A stretch of DNA of 64,000 nt from Lichenihabitans psoromatis (GCF_004323635.1 NZ_CP036516.1:62001-126000); one strand, 5' to 3'; positions 1 through 12,928 are shown, numbered from the stretch's first letter. Translations and numbers: made by a program. Notes: generated by a model from the sequence alone, not told the origin.

Positions 1-1
1 G

Positions 2-1363
2 GAAGACACGTCGAGACGATCCAACAGCGGCCGCGGAAACAGGCACGTCAATGCGGATCGTCTATGGCGAGACGTGATGGGGCTCGGGGCAATCACGGAT
101 CCCGGCCGGCCCTACACGCGGCGATGTTTCACTGATCGGTTTCTCGACGGGCGCCGCTGGCTCGCTGGGCGGTTCGCGGAAGCGGGCCTGGAGGTCCACC
201 TCGATGCCGCCGCCAACATGATCGGACGGTTGGAGGGCAACGAGCACGGGCTGCCGGTCCTGGCCATAGGCTCGCACTCGGATACCGTGCCCAGCGGAGG
301 TCGCTTCGACGGTTGCCTGGGCATACTCGCCGGCCTCGAGGCCGTTCGCACGCTGCGCGACCGCGGCATTCGCCTTCGGCATGGAATCGAGATCATCGAC
401 TTTCTAAGCGAGGAGCCGAGCGACTACGGCCTCTCGTGCATCGGTAGCCGCGCCATGTCCGGGTGCCTCGAGTCAGGGATGATGGCCTTCGCGAACCGGG
501 GTGGCGAGTCCCTGCAAGCGGCGATGCGGCGCATGGGCGCCGACGGCTCGCCGCACGAGGCGCCCCCGCGCGAGGACATTGCGGCTTTCTTGGAGTTGCA
601 CATCGAGCAGGGACGCATCCTGGAGACCTCATCAACAGACATCGGCGTGGTGACCGGGATTGTCGGCATTTTGCGCCTCGAGATCGTCTTCCTTGGCACG
701 GCCGACCATGCTGGGACAACTCCGTTCGACCTTCGCGGCGATGCTCTGGTCGCAGCCGCACGGACCGTCATGGAGGTGCGGCGAATCGGACAGCGCTTCG
801 CGTCCGCCGAAGACGGCTACTTTATCGCGACGACGGGATGCTTCGATGTCGAACCGAACGCCGCTAACGTCGTGCCCGGACGGGTTCGGCTCATCGTCGA
901 GGCGCGAGCGGAGGCGAGGCAGCATATGGACGCCTTCCGCGACGAGCTCGACGCCGCCACTCTTGAAGCGGCGGCCGCCGCCAACGTTGGGCGCGAGGTC
1001 TACGGTCAAATATCGCGATCGGAGCCGGTGCGCCTGTCGCCGCCCCTGCAAAGGCATCTTTCTAAGGCTGCCAACGTGCTTGGGCTCTCGTCGGTGGCGA
1101 TGGCGAGCGGCGCAGGTCACGACGCGGCGTTCGTCGCCCGCATCGCCCCCAGCGCCATGATCTTCGTGCCGAGCCGGATGGGTCGCAGTCATTCCCCGGA
1201 CGAATGGACGGAAAAGGACCAGTGCGCCGATGGCGCGGCCGTGCTGCTCCAAGCGCTACTGCAGATCGATTGCGATAACGCCTTCGGCGACCATGCGTCG
1301 CGATCCGCTTCGGCTAACCCCGAGAGGCCCGCCGCGATGCGCGGCAAAGGAGTGGACCTGTGA
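2..1363 (+). CDS. M20-type N-carbamoyl amino acid hydrolase / allantoate amidohydrolase-like enzyme, 5' end outside the window
   Basis: This is a zinc-dependent M20 amidohydrolase of the group that cleaves N-carbamoyl amino acids or allantoate, releasing CO2 and ammonia. Visible motifs are GSHSDTVPSGGRFDG with the metal His and bridging Asp, the Glu pair in SEEPSDYGLSCIGSR, LELHIEQG, and the C-terminal SGAGHDAAF and RSHSPDEW segments. The first in-frame start is GTG at 74, but the frame is open back to base 2. The codons just before 74 read VNADRLWRDV, which matches the usual N-terminal helix of this family, so the true start probably lies left of the window. The stop overlaps the start of the urocanase-like gene, which indicates one operon. 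In context the substrate is inferred to be an N-carbamoyl amino acid such as N-carbamoyl-glutamate, made from the product of the hydantoinase-like gene three positions downstream. Confidence 0.85.
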   Translation, partial: EDTSRRSNSGRGNRHVNADRLWRDVMGLGAITDPGRPYTRRCFTDRFLDGRRWLAGRFAEAGLEVHLDAAANMIGRLEGNEHGLPVLAIGSHSDTVPSGGRFDGCLGILAGLEAVRTLRDRGIRLRHGIEIIDFLSEEPSDYGLSCIGSRAMSGCLESGMMAFANRGGESLQAAMRRMGADGSPHEAPPREDIAAFLELHIEQGRILETSSTDIGVVTGIVGILRLEIVFLGTADHAGTTPFDLRGDALVAAARTVMEVRRIGQRFASAEDGYFIATTGCFDVEPNAANVVPGRVRLIVEARAEARQHMDAFRDELDAATLEAAAAANVGREVYGQISRSEPVRLSPPLQRHLSKAANVLGLSSVAMASGAGHDAAFVARIAPSAMIFVPSRMGRSHSPDEWTEKDQCADGAAVLLQALLQIDCDNAFGDHASRSASANPERPAAMRGKGVDL

Positions 1364-3003
1364 TGGATCGTCAGATAGTTGCGGCCCGTGGAAGCGATCT
1401 TCGCTGCAAGGGATGGCGTCAGGAAACGATCCTGCGCCTGCTCGAAAATAATTTAGAAAATGCGGAGAACCCGGCCGACCTCGTCGTCTACATGTCCTGG
1501 GCCAAGGCCGCGCGTGACTGGAACGGTTATGATCAAGCCGTCAGAGCCCTGCAATCGCTCGAGGAGCACCAGACCCTCGTTATGCAATCCGGCAGGCCCG
1601 TCGGCCTGTTCCCCTCGCAGGGGAGCACGCCGCTTGTATTAATGGCCAACGGCAACGTCGTGGGCGGATGGGCCGGAGACGACGATTTCCGCGCCCTGGA
1701 ACGCAAGGGCCTGACCATCATGCCCGGCATGACAGCGGCGGCTTGGCAATACATCGGCAGCCAAGGCATTCTGCAGGGCACCTACGAAACGTTCATGACC
1801 GCGGGACGGATGCATTTTGGCGGTTCGCTCGCCGGCCGACTGATCGTGACGGCGGGCTGCGGCGGCATGAGTGGCGCCCAGCCACTTGCCGGTCAGTTGG
1901 CCGGCGCGGCTACGCTCGTGGTCGAAGTCGACGAGCGGCGCATCAAGCGTCGCGTCGACACAGGCTACTGCCAGCGCCTGACGCATGATCTGGACGAGGC
2001 CCTGCGCTGGTGCGACGAGGCGCGCGCCGACAAGGTGGGTGTGTCGGTCGGGCTGGTGGCCAACATCGCGACTGTTCTTGCCGCGCTCATCGAACGCGGC
2101 ATCACCCCGGACATCGTGACGGATCAGACCATCGCCGATCCGGTGAACGGCTACGTGCCACAGGGCCTGAGCGTCTCGCAAGCCGCGGACCTGCGTCGCG
2201 GCGACCTCGAGACCCTTAAGGCCCGCGCCCTCGAGACGCTGGCGCAGCATGTCTCCTCCATGCTGACGCTGCAGCATCGTGGCGCACTGGTCTTTGAATA
2301 CGGGAACAACCTGCGGAAATATGCACGTGACGGAGGCCTGAAGGAGGCGTTCGGGTTCCGGTCGTTCATCGAGCTCTTCATCCGCCCGCTGTTCTGCGAA
2401 GGCATCGGGCCCTTTCGTTGGATCGCGCCTTCTGGCGATGCCAACGACATTCACGCAATAGACGACCTGATCCTGTCGACATTCCCGCCCGATCACCGCA
2501 TCGCGAGCTGGATCCGCACGGCGCGAGACCATGTTCGGTTCACCGGCCTCCCGGCCCGAATCGGGTGGCTCGGCTATGGTGAGCGGCGACAACTCGCTCT
2601 CGCCGTCAACAAGATGGTGGCGCGCGGCGAACTGAAGGGACCGATCGCCTTCACCCGCGACCACCTCGACTCCGGATCGGCGAGTCTGCCGCACCGAGAG
2701 ACGGAGAACATGGCGGATGGGTCCGACGCCATCTCCGATTGGCCCATCCTCAACGCACTTCTCAATTGCGCGTCGGGCGCGGATCTGGTCGCCGTCCACG
2801 CCCTGGGCAATTGGGGGCAGTCGGCGGGCGTGACCACGATCGCCACGGGGACGGCGGATGCTGCGGATCGACTGTCCCGTGTGATGGACAACGACACGGG
2901 GATCGGGATTCTCCGGCACGCCAGCGCCGGATACGAGACCGCGCGCAAGAAGGCGCGGTGCTCCGGCCTCGGTATACCCGAGCAACTGGTCTCGGGGCGT
3001 TGA
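1360..3003 (+). CDS. Divergent urocanate hydratase-like protein (candidate thiourocanate hydratase)
   Basis: Urocanases hydrate urocanate to imidazolonepropionate using a tightly bound NAD+ as an electrophile. The length of 547 residues is normal. Conserved parts are the Rossmann segment around 161-191, VTDQT near 253, YGNNLR near 314, [13 protein letters not shown] at 342-354 with the active-site Cys346, and RDHLDSGS at 433-440. Two normally invariant regions differ. The Tyr-Gly-Gly motif reads [13 protein letters not shown] at 42-54, and the glycine-rich segment normally ending in GGGVGMG is shortened to [12 protein letters not shown] at 479-490. These changes suggest a different substrate or a different NAD geometry rather than a housekeeping HutU. 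AAAGGAG at 1346-1352 is well spaced for GTG 1360, with ATG 1363 as alternative. It overlaps the upstream hydrolase stop and is followed 70 bp later by the ammonia-lyase gene. Confidence 0.85.
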   Translation: MMDRQIVAARGSDLRCKGWRQETILRLLENNLENAENPADLVVYMSWAKAARDWNGYDQAVRALQSLEEHQTLVMQSGRPVGLFPSQGSTPLVLMANGNVVGGWAGDDDFRALERKGLTIMPGMTAAAWQYIGSQGILQGTYETFMTAGRMHFGGSLAGRLIVTAGCGGMSGAQPLAGQLAGAATLVVEVDERRIKRRVDTGYCQRLTHDLDEALRWCDEARADKVGVSVGLVANIATVLAALIERGITPDIVTDQTIADPVNGYVPQGLSVSQAADLRRGDLETLKARALETLAQHVSSMLTLQHRGALVFEYGNNLRKYARDGGLKEAFGFRSFIELFIRPLFCEGIGPFRWIAPSGDANDIHAIDDLILSTFPPDHRIASWIRTARDHVRFTGLPARIGWLGYGERRQLALAVNKMVARGELKGPIAFTRDHLDSGSASLPHRETENMADGSDAISDWPILNALLNCASGADLVAVHALGNWGQSAGVTTIATGTADAADRLSRVMDNDTGIGILRHASAGYETARKKARCSGLGIPEQLVSGR

Positions 3004-3073
3004 CGAAACCAATCGGCTGCAGCCCCCGGATCCACGTGTTTCGCACTCGCACCGCAAAGCGACGGACAGGACA

Positions 3074-4606
3074 ATGACTATAATGCTTTATCCGGGAGCC
3101 GTTCCGCTATCGGTTATCGAAACGATCTACTGGACCGGCGAGCCGGCGAGGCTGGACGGGTCCTTCGATGCGGGCATGGCGCGGTCCGCCGCACGGGTTG
3201 CCGAGATCGCGGCCGGCGCGGTGCCGGTTTATGGCGTGAATACCGGCTTCGGGAAGCTGGCGTCGATCAAGATCGATAGCGGCGACGTTGAGGCATTGCA
3301 GCGCAACCTGATCGTCTCCCACTGCTGCGGCATCGGCACCGCGTTCTCCGAGCCGATCGTTCGCCTGATCATGGCGCTGAAGCTGATCTCTCTCGGTCGC
3401 GGGGCCTCAGGCGTGCGGCTCGAGGTCGTCAGGCTGATCGAGGCGATGCTGGAGCGTGGCGTCATTCCAACGATCCCGGAAAAGGGCTCTGTCGGCGCGT
3501 CTGGAGACCTGGCGCCACTCGCCCACATGGCAGCGGTGATGATGGGAGAAGGCGAGGCCTCGGTCGCGGGAGAGCAGATGGATGGCCGAACCGCCCTGAA
3601 ACGGGTCGGCCTTGCGCCGATCGTGTTCGCCGCGAAGGAAGGTCTAGCGCTCATAAATGGAACCCAGGTTTCGACCGCCCTGGCTCTCGTCGGGCTTTTC
3701 CACGCTCACCGGGCAGCGCAAGCGTCCCTGATCACCGGCGCGATGTCGACCGACGCGGTGATGGGCTCGACCGCTCCGTTCGATCCCGGTATTCACGCAT
3801 TGCGCGGCCACAAGGGCCAGGCCAGTGCTGGCGCGGCGCTGCTCGCGCTGCTCGAAGGCTCCGCTATCCGGCAGAGCCATTTAAAGAATGATCCGCGTGT
3901 GCAGGACCCGTACTGCATCCGTTGCCAGCCGCAGGTTGCCGGTGCTTGCCTCGACCTCCTCGCATCGGCTGCCCGGACGCTGGAGATCGAGGCGAACGCC
4001 GTCACCGACAACCCGCTCATCCTGCCCGACAACTCCGTCGTTTCCGGCGGCAACTTCCATGGTGAACCGGTGGCCTTCGCGGCGGATCAGATCGCCCTTG
4101 CGGTGTGCGAGATCGGATCGATCGCGCAACGGCGGATCGCGCTCATGGTCGATCCCACGATGTCATACGGACTGCCGGCCTTCCTCGCCAAGGCGCCGGG
4201 ACTGAACTCGGGCCTCATCGTCGCGGAAGTCTGCTCCGCGGCCTTGATGTCCGAGAACAAGCAGATGTCGCATCCAGCCTCGGTCGACTCGACCCCGACC
4301 TGCGCCAACCAGGAAGACCATGTTTCGATGGCCTGCCATGGCGCAAGACGCCTGCTGCCGATGACGGAGAACCTCTTCGCCATCATCGGGATCGAAGCCG
4401 TGGCGGCGGCGCAAGGGATCGACTTCCGCGCGCCTTTGGCCACGAGCCCGGACCTGTCGAGAGCGGTATCGTTGATCCGCACCAAGGTCGCATTTCTGGA
4501 TCGCGACCGCGCGATGTCGCGCGAGCTCCAAGCCGCAGGACGGCTTGTATCAAGCGGGCAGCTCACGGCCGCGGTCTCACTGGGCATCATCCCTACCCTT
4601 TTGTGA
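3074..4606 (+). CDS. Histidine ammonia-lyase family (MIO) enzyme, candidate ergothionase
   Basis: Aromatic amino acid lyases eliminate the alpha-amino group through a self-made MIO cofactor. The MIO triad Ala-Ser-Gly is at 142-144 within [14 protein letters not shown]. Other HAL landmarks are Tyr53 in YGVNTGFG, His83 in the QRNLIVSH segment, [29 protein letters not shown] and the catalytic Glu in ANQEDHVSM. The length of 510 residues is typical. The protein looks catalytically complete. Beside an altered urocanase, a hydantoinase and a carbamoylase, and without hutI, hutF or hutG, it is better explained as acting on a modified histidine such as ergothioneine (trimethylated thiol-histidine) than on histidine. 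That substrate is an inference from context. A second ATG lies at 3083 with better spacing to the AGGA at 3067. Confidence 0.85.
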   Translation: MTIMLYPGAVPLSVIETIYWTGEPARLDGSFDAGMARSAARVAEIAAGAVPVYGVNTGFGKLASIKIDSGDVEALQRNLIVSHCCGIGTAFSEPIVRLIMALKLISLGRGASGVRLEVVRLIEAMLERGVIPTIPEKGSVGASGDLAPLAHMAAVMMGEGEASVAGEQMDGRTALKRVGLAPIVFAAKEGLALINGTQVSTALALVGLFHAHRAAQASLITGAMSTDAVMGSTAPFDPGIHALRGHKGQASAGAALLALLEGSAIRQSHLKNDPRVQDPYCIRCQPQVAGACLDLLASAARTLEIEANAVTDNPLILPDNSVVSGGNFHGEPVAFAADQIALAVCEIGSIAQRRIALMVDPTMSYGLPAFLAKAPGLNSGLIVAEVCSAALMSENKQMSHPASVDSTPTCANQEDHVSMACHGARRLLPMTENLFAIIGIEAVAAAQGIDFRAPLATSPDLSRAVSLIRTKVAFLDRDRAMSRELQAAGRLVSSGQLTAAVSLGIIPTLL

Positions 4607-4706
4607 TCCACGGCTCACGAGGATAACCGACCAGCGCCCGCCGAACCGGCTCGCGCGATCCTCTTGGTCCTCGGTCGCGTGAGTTCTTCAATCATCGGAG
4701 TGAACC

Positions 4707-6077
4707 ATGTCCGACTTCGATCTCGTGCTGAGCGGTACGCTCATTCTCCCGGATCGAATCGTCCCGGGCGGCTTCGTTGCCGTGCGGGACGGCGTCGTGG
4801 CCGGTCTGGGCCAGGGCGTTGCGCCAGCAGCGCGGTCCCGGCACGCTCTCGGCGAAGCCCTAATTCTACCCGGCGCGATCGACGCGCAGGTCCACTCCCT
4901 AAGCCAGAAGAACCAGGAGGACTTCATCTGGTCGACCCGCGCCGCAGCGGCGGGCGGCATCACGACGATCGTCGACATGCCCTATGACGAGGGAAGCCTC
5001 GTTTGCTCGGCCGAGGCCGTCCGCCGCAAGGCCGCGCACGCCTCCGGCCAGGCGCGGGTGGACTTCGCGCTCTATGGCACGATCGATCCGCTGGAGGGCG
5101 CGGCGCGGATTGCAGAGCAGGCCGAGGCCGGCGTCGCCGCTTTCAAGTTCTCGACCTTCGGCACGGATCCCAAGCGCTTCCCCCGGATACCGGCCCCGCT
5201 GCTAGCCGAGTGCTTCACGGCGGTCGCGCGGACCGGCTTGGCGGCAGGGGTGCACAACGAGGACGACGAATATGTCCGAATCGCCATGGAAAAGGTCCGG
5301 GCGAGCGGCATTGCGGACTACCGCGCCCATGGCCTATCACGCCCGCCCTTGACCGAGCTTCTCGCGATGCTCCAGATCTATGAGATAGGGGTAGCGACCG
5401 GTTGCCCGGCGCATGTCGTCCACTGTTCGCTCGCGCGCGGCTATGAGATCGCTGCGAGCTACCGTGCGCAGGGGCACGCCGCCACCGTCGAATGCCTCAT
5501 CCACTACCTGATGCTGGACGAGGAAAACGACGCCCGCCGCCTCGGCGGACGATCGAAGTGCAACCCGCCCTTGCGTCCTCGGGCCGAGGTGGAGTCGCTG
5601 TGGCGGCAGCTCGCGGCGGGCAACGTCACGCTCCTGTCGACCGACCATGTAAGTTGGTCCCTCGACCGCAAGAGCGACCCGGACATGCTCGCCAACGCGT
5701 CCGGCCTGCCGGGGCTTGAAACGATGGTGCCGCTGTTCGTCAAGGGTGCGCTGGAGCGTGGCATTCCGTTGACCTGGGCAGCACGCCTCATGGCCGAGAA
5801 TCCGGCGCGGCATTTCCACCTCGATCATGTCAAGGGCGCGCTCGCGATGGGGAAGGACGCCGACATCACCGTTCTCACCCCCGAACCAACCATCGTCGAG
5901 GCGGCGAAAACAGGACACAGCGTTGCCGGTTGGTCGCCATTCGACGGCACGCTCCTGCCCTATCGCGTCGCCGGAACTTACGCGAGAGGCTGTCACGCCT
6001 TCGACGGAACTCGCGTCCTGGCGGAGCCCGGCTCGGGATCCTTCGTGCGTCCGTTGCCCACGATCTCTTTTTCGTAA
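4707..6077 (+). CDS. Hydantoinase / dihydropyrimidinase-like cyclic amidohydrolase
   Basis: This 456-residue amidohydrolase has the order of the D-hydantoinase, allantoinase and dihydropyrimidinase family: a short N-terminal beta sandwich (LVLSGTLILPDRIV), a TIM barrel, and a C-terminal KGALAMGKDADITVL strand. The candidate carbamylated lysine lies in FKFSTFG. Later metal ligands lie in GVHNEDDE, HVVHCSL and STDHVSWS. The first metal motif, normally DxHxH, reads DAQVH, so one zinc ligand is replaced by Gln. Either metal binding is altered or the enzyme has a specialised reaction. In the proposed pathway it would open a hydantoin-5-propionate ring to N-carbamoyl-glutamate, the substrate of the first gene. 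It could instead be a step that acts on a 2-thioxo ring. The gene starts 100 bp after the lyase with GGAG 6 nt ahead of ATG. Confidence 0.8.
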   Translation: MSDFDLVLSGTLILPDRIVPGGFVAVRDGVVAGLGQGVAPAARSRHALGEALILPGAIDAQVHSLSQKNQEDFIWSTRAAAAGGITTIVDMPYDEGSLVCSAEAVRRKAAHASGQARVDFALYGTIDPLEGAARIAEQAEAGVAAFKFSTFGTDPKRFPRIPAPLLAECFTAVARTGLAAGVHNEDDEYVRIAMEKVRASGIADYRAHGLSRPPLTELLAMLQIYEIGVATGCPAHVVHCSLARGYEIAASYRAQGHAATVECLIHYLMLDEENDARRLGGRSKCNPPLRPRAEVESLWRQLAAGNVTLLSTDHVSWSLDRKSDPDMLANASGLPGLETMVPLFVKGALERGIPLTWAARLMAENPARHFHLDHVKGALAMGKDADITVLTPEPTIVEAAKTGHSVAGWSPFDGTLLPYRVAGTYARGCHAFDGTRVLAEPGSGSFVRPLPTISFS

Positions 6078-6198
6078 TCCTTCAGATGCTGCTAGCGCTC
6101 GGGGAGCCTGGAATGTTGATACTGAGATTGCTTGTCTTTGCTGTCTATTTGACTTGGGCACCTCTCCCCTGCTCGCCCCTGCCCCAAAGGACGATTGT

Positions 6199-6918
6199 TT
6201 GAATGTTGCCCGATCGTTCGCCTTCGTGAACGCAGTTTCCGCCGCCCGAACCCCGGGCGACATCGGGATTCAGCTCGTCCGGCTCGCCGCGGCGTTCGGC
6301 TTCTCGTCTGTGTTCGGCGGCCTCGTACCACGTGCCCGGACGCCGAAGAACCAGATCACGCCGCTCGTGCTGGTCCAGCACATGCCGGCAGACTGGGCGG
6401 TCCGCTACAACGAACGCGGCTACCTGTTCAAGGACCCGGTGTTCCACCGACTGCAAGCCGATCCCCAACCCTTCAGCTGGGCCGACAGTTACGCGTCATG
6501 CCCAATCCAAGCCGATCGCAGACTGGTCGGCGGGGAGGCCGCAGAGTTCGGCCTGACTGGTGGCTATGTGGTGCCGGTGATCACGCTCGACGAGCGAATC
6601 GCGGCCGTGTCCTTCGGCGGCGACCGGACGACGCTCGATCCGGACGACGCGGGGAAATTGTCGTTTGCTGCCACCTGCGCCGTCGGACGGTTTCTGCAGC
6701 TGCATGCCTCGGCTGACAGCCCGCCCACGCCGCTCACACCGCGCGAGCGTGAGTGTCTGATCTGGACCGGCGAGGGAAAGACCGAGGCCGACATCGCGGA
6801 CATCCTGGGTGTCTCGACATCCACGATCAGCAAGCATATCGCTTCGGCGCGCGACAAACTCCATGCGATCAATAAGGCGCACGCCGTCGCCGTGGCCATG
6901 AAGCTCAACATGTTTTGA
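6199..6918 (+). CDS. LuxR-type transcriptional regulator with AHL-binding domain
   Basis: The protein of about 239 residues has an N-terminal autoinducer-binding domain and a C-terminal GerE/LuxR helix-turn-helix (LTPRERECLIWTGEGK through SISTSTISKH-like recognition helix at about 175-235). The residues that contact acyl-homoserine lactones in TraR-type receptors appear to be present: Trp and Tyr in DWAVRYNERGY, Asp-Pro in KDPVF, Trp in FSWAD and Gly in LTGGYVVP. TTG 6199 is chosen because AAAGGA lies 7 nt upstream and the resulting length fits the family. The frame extends further left but would overlap the hydantoinase. It is 121 bp downstream of the catabolic operon in the same direction. 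A matching AHL synthase gene is at 45169. Whether it controls the operon, transfer, or neither is not shown by the sequence. Confidence 0.85.
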   Translation: MNVARSFAFVNAVSAARTPGDIGIQLVRLAAAFGFSSVFGGLVPRARTPKNQITPLVLVQHMPADWAVRYNERGYLFKDPVFHRLQADPQPFSWADSYASCPIQADRRLVGGEAAEFGLTGGYVVPVITLDERIAAVSFGGDRTTLDPDDAGKLSFAATCAVGRFLQLHASADSPPTPLTPRERECLIWTGEGKTEADIADILGVSTSTISKHIASARDKLHAINKAHAVAVAMKLNMF

Positions 6919-10295
<3,377 letters not shown>

Positions 10296-10311
10296 CTATT
10301 GCGGGTGATTT

Positions 10312-10557
10312 TACATCCATTATCGCCTGGGACACGCGCTACGCCAAGAGCCAGGACTACAGCCGGATGGCGCGCCCGCATGGGCGAGCGATCGACGGGC
10401 GCTCTGGACGAAGGTCGAGGAGCGGGAGGACGAGTCGAACCGCAGTTACCGGTGCCAGCACTGCGGATCGAGGCGGATCCGCGTGTCGCCGGACTGGAGC
10501 GACCATGTGGCTCAGGGAAACGGGCGGACGCGCCCGCCTGGTAACAACGAAAACTGA
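10312..10557 (+). pseudogene. Frameshifted C-terminal gene fragment with a CxxC zinc-ribbon-like motif
   Basis: To the right of the ISL3 element a plus-strand frame reads FTSIIAWDTRYAKSQDYSRM. It then continues, after a one-base shift near 10390-10400, as LWTKVEEREDESNRSYRC followed by CxxC (RCQHCG) and a stop at 10557. The pieces look like the tail of one protein whose front was lost at the ISL3 boundary. The family is not recognised. The rest of the 10296-10612 interval shows nothing else. Confidence 0.35.
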
Positions 10558-10612
10558 AACGCAACGTTGCTCTGGCGAAGCTGGTTTTCCCGCCAGATCG
10601 CTTTCGCGTCGC

Positions 10613-12928
10613 TTACGACATGCATTGTGGCCTGGCCGACTCAGCTTCCCCAGCCTCAGCCTCGATCTCCCGGACGACGCGCTGCTGCTCGGCACGAAGC
10701 TTGGCGAGAGCATCCGTCTGGCCGAGGTCCGCTGGCAGCGGCCGCTCGGGATGCGCTGCAAGGGCCCGAACAGCCTCCGATGCTGCCACAGCCTCGCGGC
10801 TCTCGCGCGCGGCCGCCTGTTCAGAGGTCGACACCATCGCCCGCTCGGCCCGGAGTTCGCGGACCGCATCCGGGTCGGCTCCTGCCCTGGCCTCTTGTCG
10901 GCGCTCGGCCTCGACGGTCCGGTCGGCAAGCCGCTCCGCTGTCGCCGCCTCGCGGGTCTCCCGACCCAGGATCTGCTGCGCATGGGCGATGAGCCGGTCG
11001 GCGTTCGGGCCGGCGATCGCCTCAATCTCCGCGCGCGTCATCGTTTCCACACCGCTCTCATGCACCCGCTGCAGGTCGATCCGATTGGCCAAGGTCTCAA
11101 GATATCGGGCGGACGCCTCCTGGAATTGCTGCTTCGTCTGCCCCTCCAGCAGGTCGCTGGTCCGGGACACCGCCTCGTTCATCAGGTTGAGGTCCTTCAC
11201 CATCTTCTCCGACGTGATGGCCATGTCGTCGTGCTCCTTCGTGAGGTGATCCACCCTCGTTTCGATCGTGTGCAAGATGGTGCCGAACGTCTGCGCCATG
11301 GTCAGACGGGCCAGCATGCCCTGGGCGAGGTCGTTGGTCGGTTGTTCTCGTGCCACCGTGCGCCACGCCGCGGCGCTGTCGTCGACCGCCTGCCGCGCCG
11401 GCTCCGAGGTGGGCAGCCGGATCGGATTGCTCCGGGCGGTGCCGATGCGATGCCGGGCGTTCTCGATCAGGCGCTGGTTGTCGGGGTGCGAGGCATAACC
11501 TCGGTCGCGGGCCTCCCGGGCTGGGCGCGGCCGCTCCGCGACATCGACGATCGCCTTATCGCGTGGCCCGTAGCTTTGCGAGGAGGCCCGCTCCCGTGCA
11601 GAGGTTGCGACGATCTTGAGCCCCTGCGCCTGGGCGTGTTCGGCATAGGCCTCTCGCCAATCCTGGAAGGTGTCCCGGCCGGGGTGGATCTTCTGACCCG
11701 CTTCGTTCTTCACGGTGATGACCGCATGGGCGTGGACGTGCCCGTCGGCTTCCTTGTCGGTGTGGACACCGAACATGAATTTATGGTCGGCAAAGCGGTC
11801 GTGAAGGAACGCCCGCGCGGCCTCGATCAGGGCACCGACATCTGTTCCCGCCTTTGCCGAAAGGATGAGGTGCATGGTGTCACGCGAGGACTGCGACCGC
11901 AGCGACCGCCCCCATTCCCGCGCGGCGGATCGCGTGTCGGCGACATTCGCCACCGACTTCCCGCGATCGTCGATCGCCGGCCCTGCCTCGATCAGCTTGT
12001 TCAGCCGATAGGTCACGCCATCGCGGCCGTGGCTCGTCCCGGCCGGCATGAGGACGACGGCATCAGCCCCCTGCCCCGTCGCCGCCTCGATCCGAGCCTT
12101 GATGATCGCTTCCGACGCCGTGTCGAACCGACGGCGCGTGATGCTCGTTTCGCCTTCCCCACCCCGTTCTTCACGAACCCGCAACCGTTCCTTGGCGCAG
12201 CCCGCCAAGGCGACGACAGCTCGCGCTTCGAGGTCGCCTGACGGCGTGCCATCGATGCGCGCCGCATAGCGATGCCCACTGAATCCCGCCGAGAAAGCCG
12301 TGCCCATCTTCTCGCGACCTTCCGGCGTGTCGCGAACCCCCGCGAGTCTGAGCCGCAACGCGACGACGTCCTGGCTCTCGGCACGTTTGGCGAAGCCGGT
12401 CGACCAGCCCTTCATCTCCACGGCCACAGCCTCCCGGTCCTCGAGAATCCGTCCGTCATGGGTCTCCAGCGCGACCTCCTCGCGCTGGATGTACTGGCCC
12501 GTCGCGGTCACCCGTGCGACGCCGCGGGCATAGGACACGACCTTGATCACCGCGGGCTGATAACCCGCCGCGAGCTTGCGGGCTCGGCCCAGCGCTCCGC
12601 CCTGCCCTGCTCCGCCGGAAGACCCACCTTCTACGGGCAGATCGCGACGCGTCGGACTGAAGCGCCCTGCCCCGACCGCTCCGCCGCCGCCTCTCGACAT
12701 CGGCAGCGCACGACGTCGCTCTTCATCGACCCCGCCCGTGATGGTCGAGCCGCGCCGAATGCGTTGCGAAGAGACCGGGGACGGCGCGGCCTCGACCCGC
12801 CCTGCCCTTGATCGAGGCACCTCTTCCAACCCAATCGGGCGCCGACGCATGGCGCGCGCCGCCTCGACGGTCCGCAAGGTCGACTGGGTCTGCGCCAGCC
12901 ACCATTCAATCCGATCCGAACGGCTCAT
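10613..12928 (-). CDS. VirD2/MobA-type conjugative relaxase (MOBP-like)
   Basis: The relaxase nicks oriT and stays bound to the transferred strand. Its metal-binding motif III is GHVHAHAVITV at about residues 396-406, giving the three-His cluster. Upstream lies a basic DGVTYRLNKLIE region, and an N-terminal VKVVSYARGVARVTATGQYI segment holds the candidate catalytic tyrosine in front of QRE. The C-terminal 250 residues are rich in Glu, Ala and Arg and probably helical, as in the secretion-signal region of such proteins. ATG 12928 (MSRSDRIEWW) is chosen because it overlaps the stop of the upstream partner gene. The frame extends further but those residues do not look coding. The pair faces away from the ParA/VirC1-like gene across a hairpin-rich gap that probably holds oriT. 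Confidence 0.9.
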   Translation of the reverse strand: MSRSDRIEWWLAQTQSTLRTVEAARAMRRRPIGLEEVPRSRAGRVEAAPSPVSSQRIRRGSTITGGVDEERRRALPMSRGGGGAVGAGRFSPTRRDLPVEGGSSGGAGQGGALGRARKLAAGYQPAVIKVVSYARGVARVTATGQYIQREEVALETHDGRILEDREAVAVEMKGWSTGFAKRAESQDVVALRLRLAGVRDTPEGREKMGTAFSAGFSGHRYAARIDGTPSGDLEARAVVALAGCAKERLRVREERGGEGETSITRRRFDTASEAIIKARIEAATGQGADAVVLMPAGTSHGRDGVTYRLNKLIEAGPAIDDRGKSVANVADTRSAAREWGRSLRSQSSRDTMHLILSAKAGTDVGALIEAARAFLHDRFADHKFMFGVHTDKEADGHVHAHAVITVKNEAGQKIHPGRDTFQDWREAYAEHAQAQGLKIVATSARERASSQSYGPRDKAIVDVAERPRPAREARDRGYASHPDNQRLIENARHRIGTARSNPIRLPTSEPARQAVDDSAAAWRTVAREQPTNDLAQGMLARLTMAQTFGTILHTIETRVDHLTKEHDDMAITSEKMVKDLNLMNEAVSRTSDLLEGQTKQQFQEASARYLETLANRIDLQRVHESGVETMTRAEIEAIAGPNADRLIAHAQQILGRETREAATAERLADRTVEAERRQEARAGADPDAVRELRAERAMVSTSEQAAARESREAVAASEAVRALAAHPERPLPADLGQTDALAKLRAEQQRVVREIEAEAGEAESARPQCMS

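Noticed and set aside
1639..3057. Long open frame antisense to the urocanase-like gene
   Set aside because: It mirrors codon bias of the real gene, is Arg, Asp and Gly rich and has no domain.
1360..4606. Ordinary histidine utilisation (hutU-hutH)
   Set aside because: Key urocanase motifs are altered, and hutI, hutF and hutG are absent while hydantoinase and carbamoylase genes are present.
10367..12241. 624-codon plus-strand frame opposite the relaxase
   Set aside because: No motif; the minus-strand relaxase with the HxHxH site explains the open frame.
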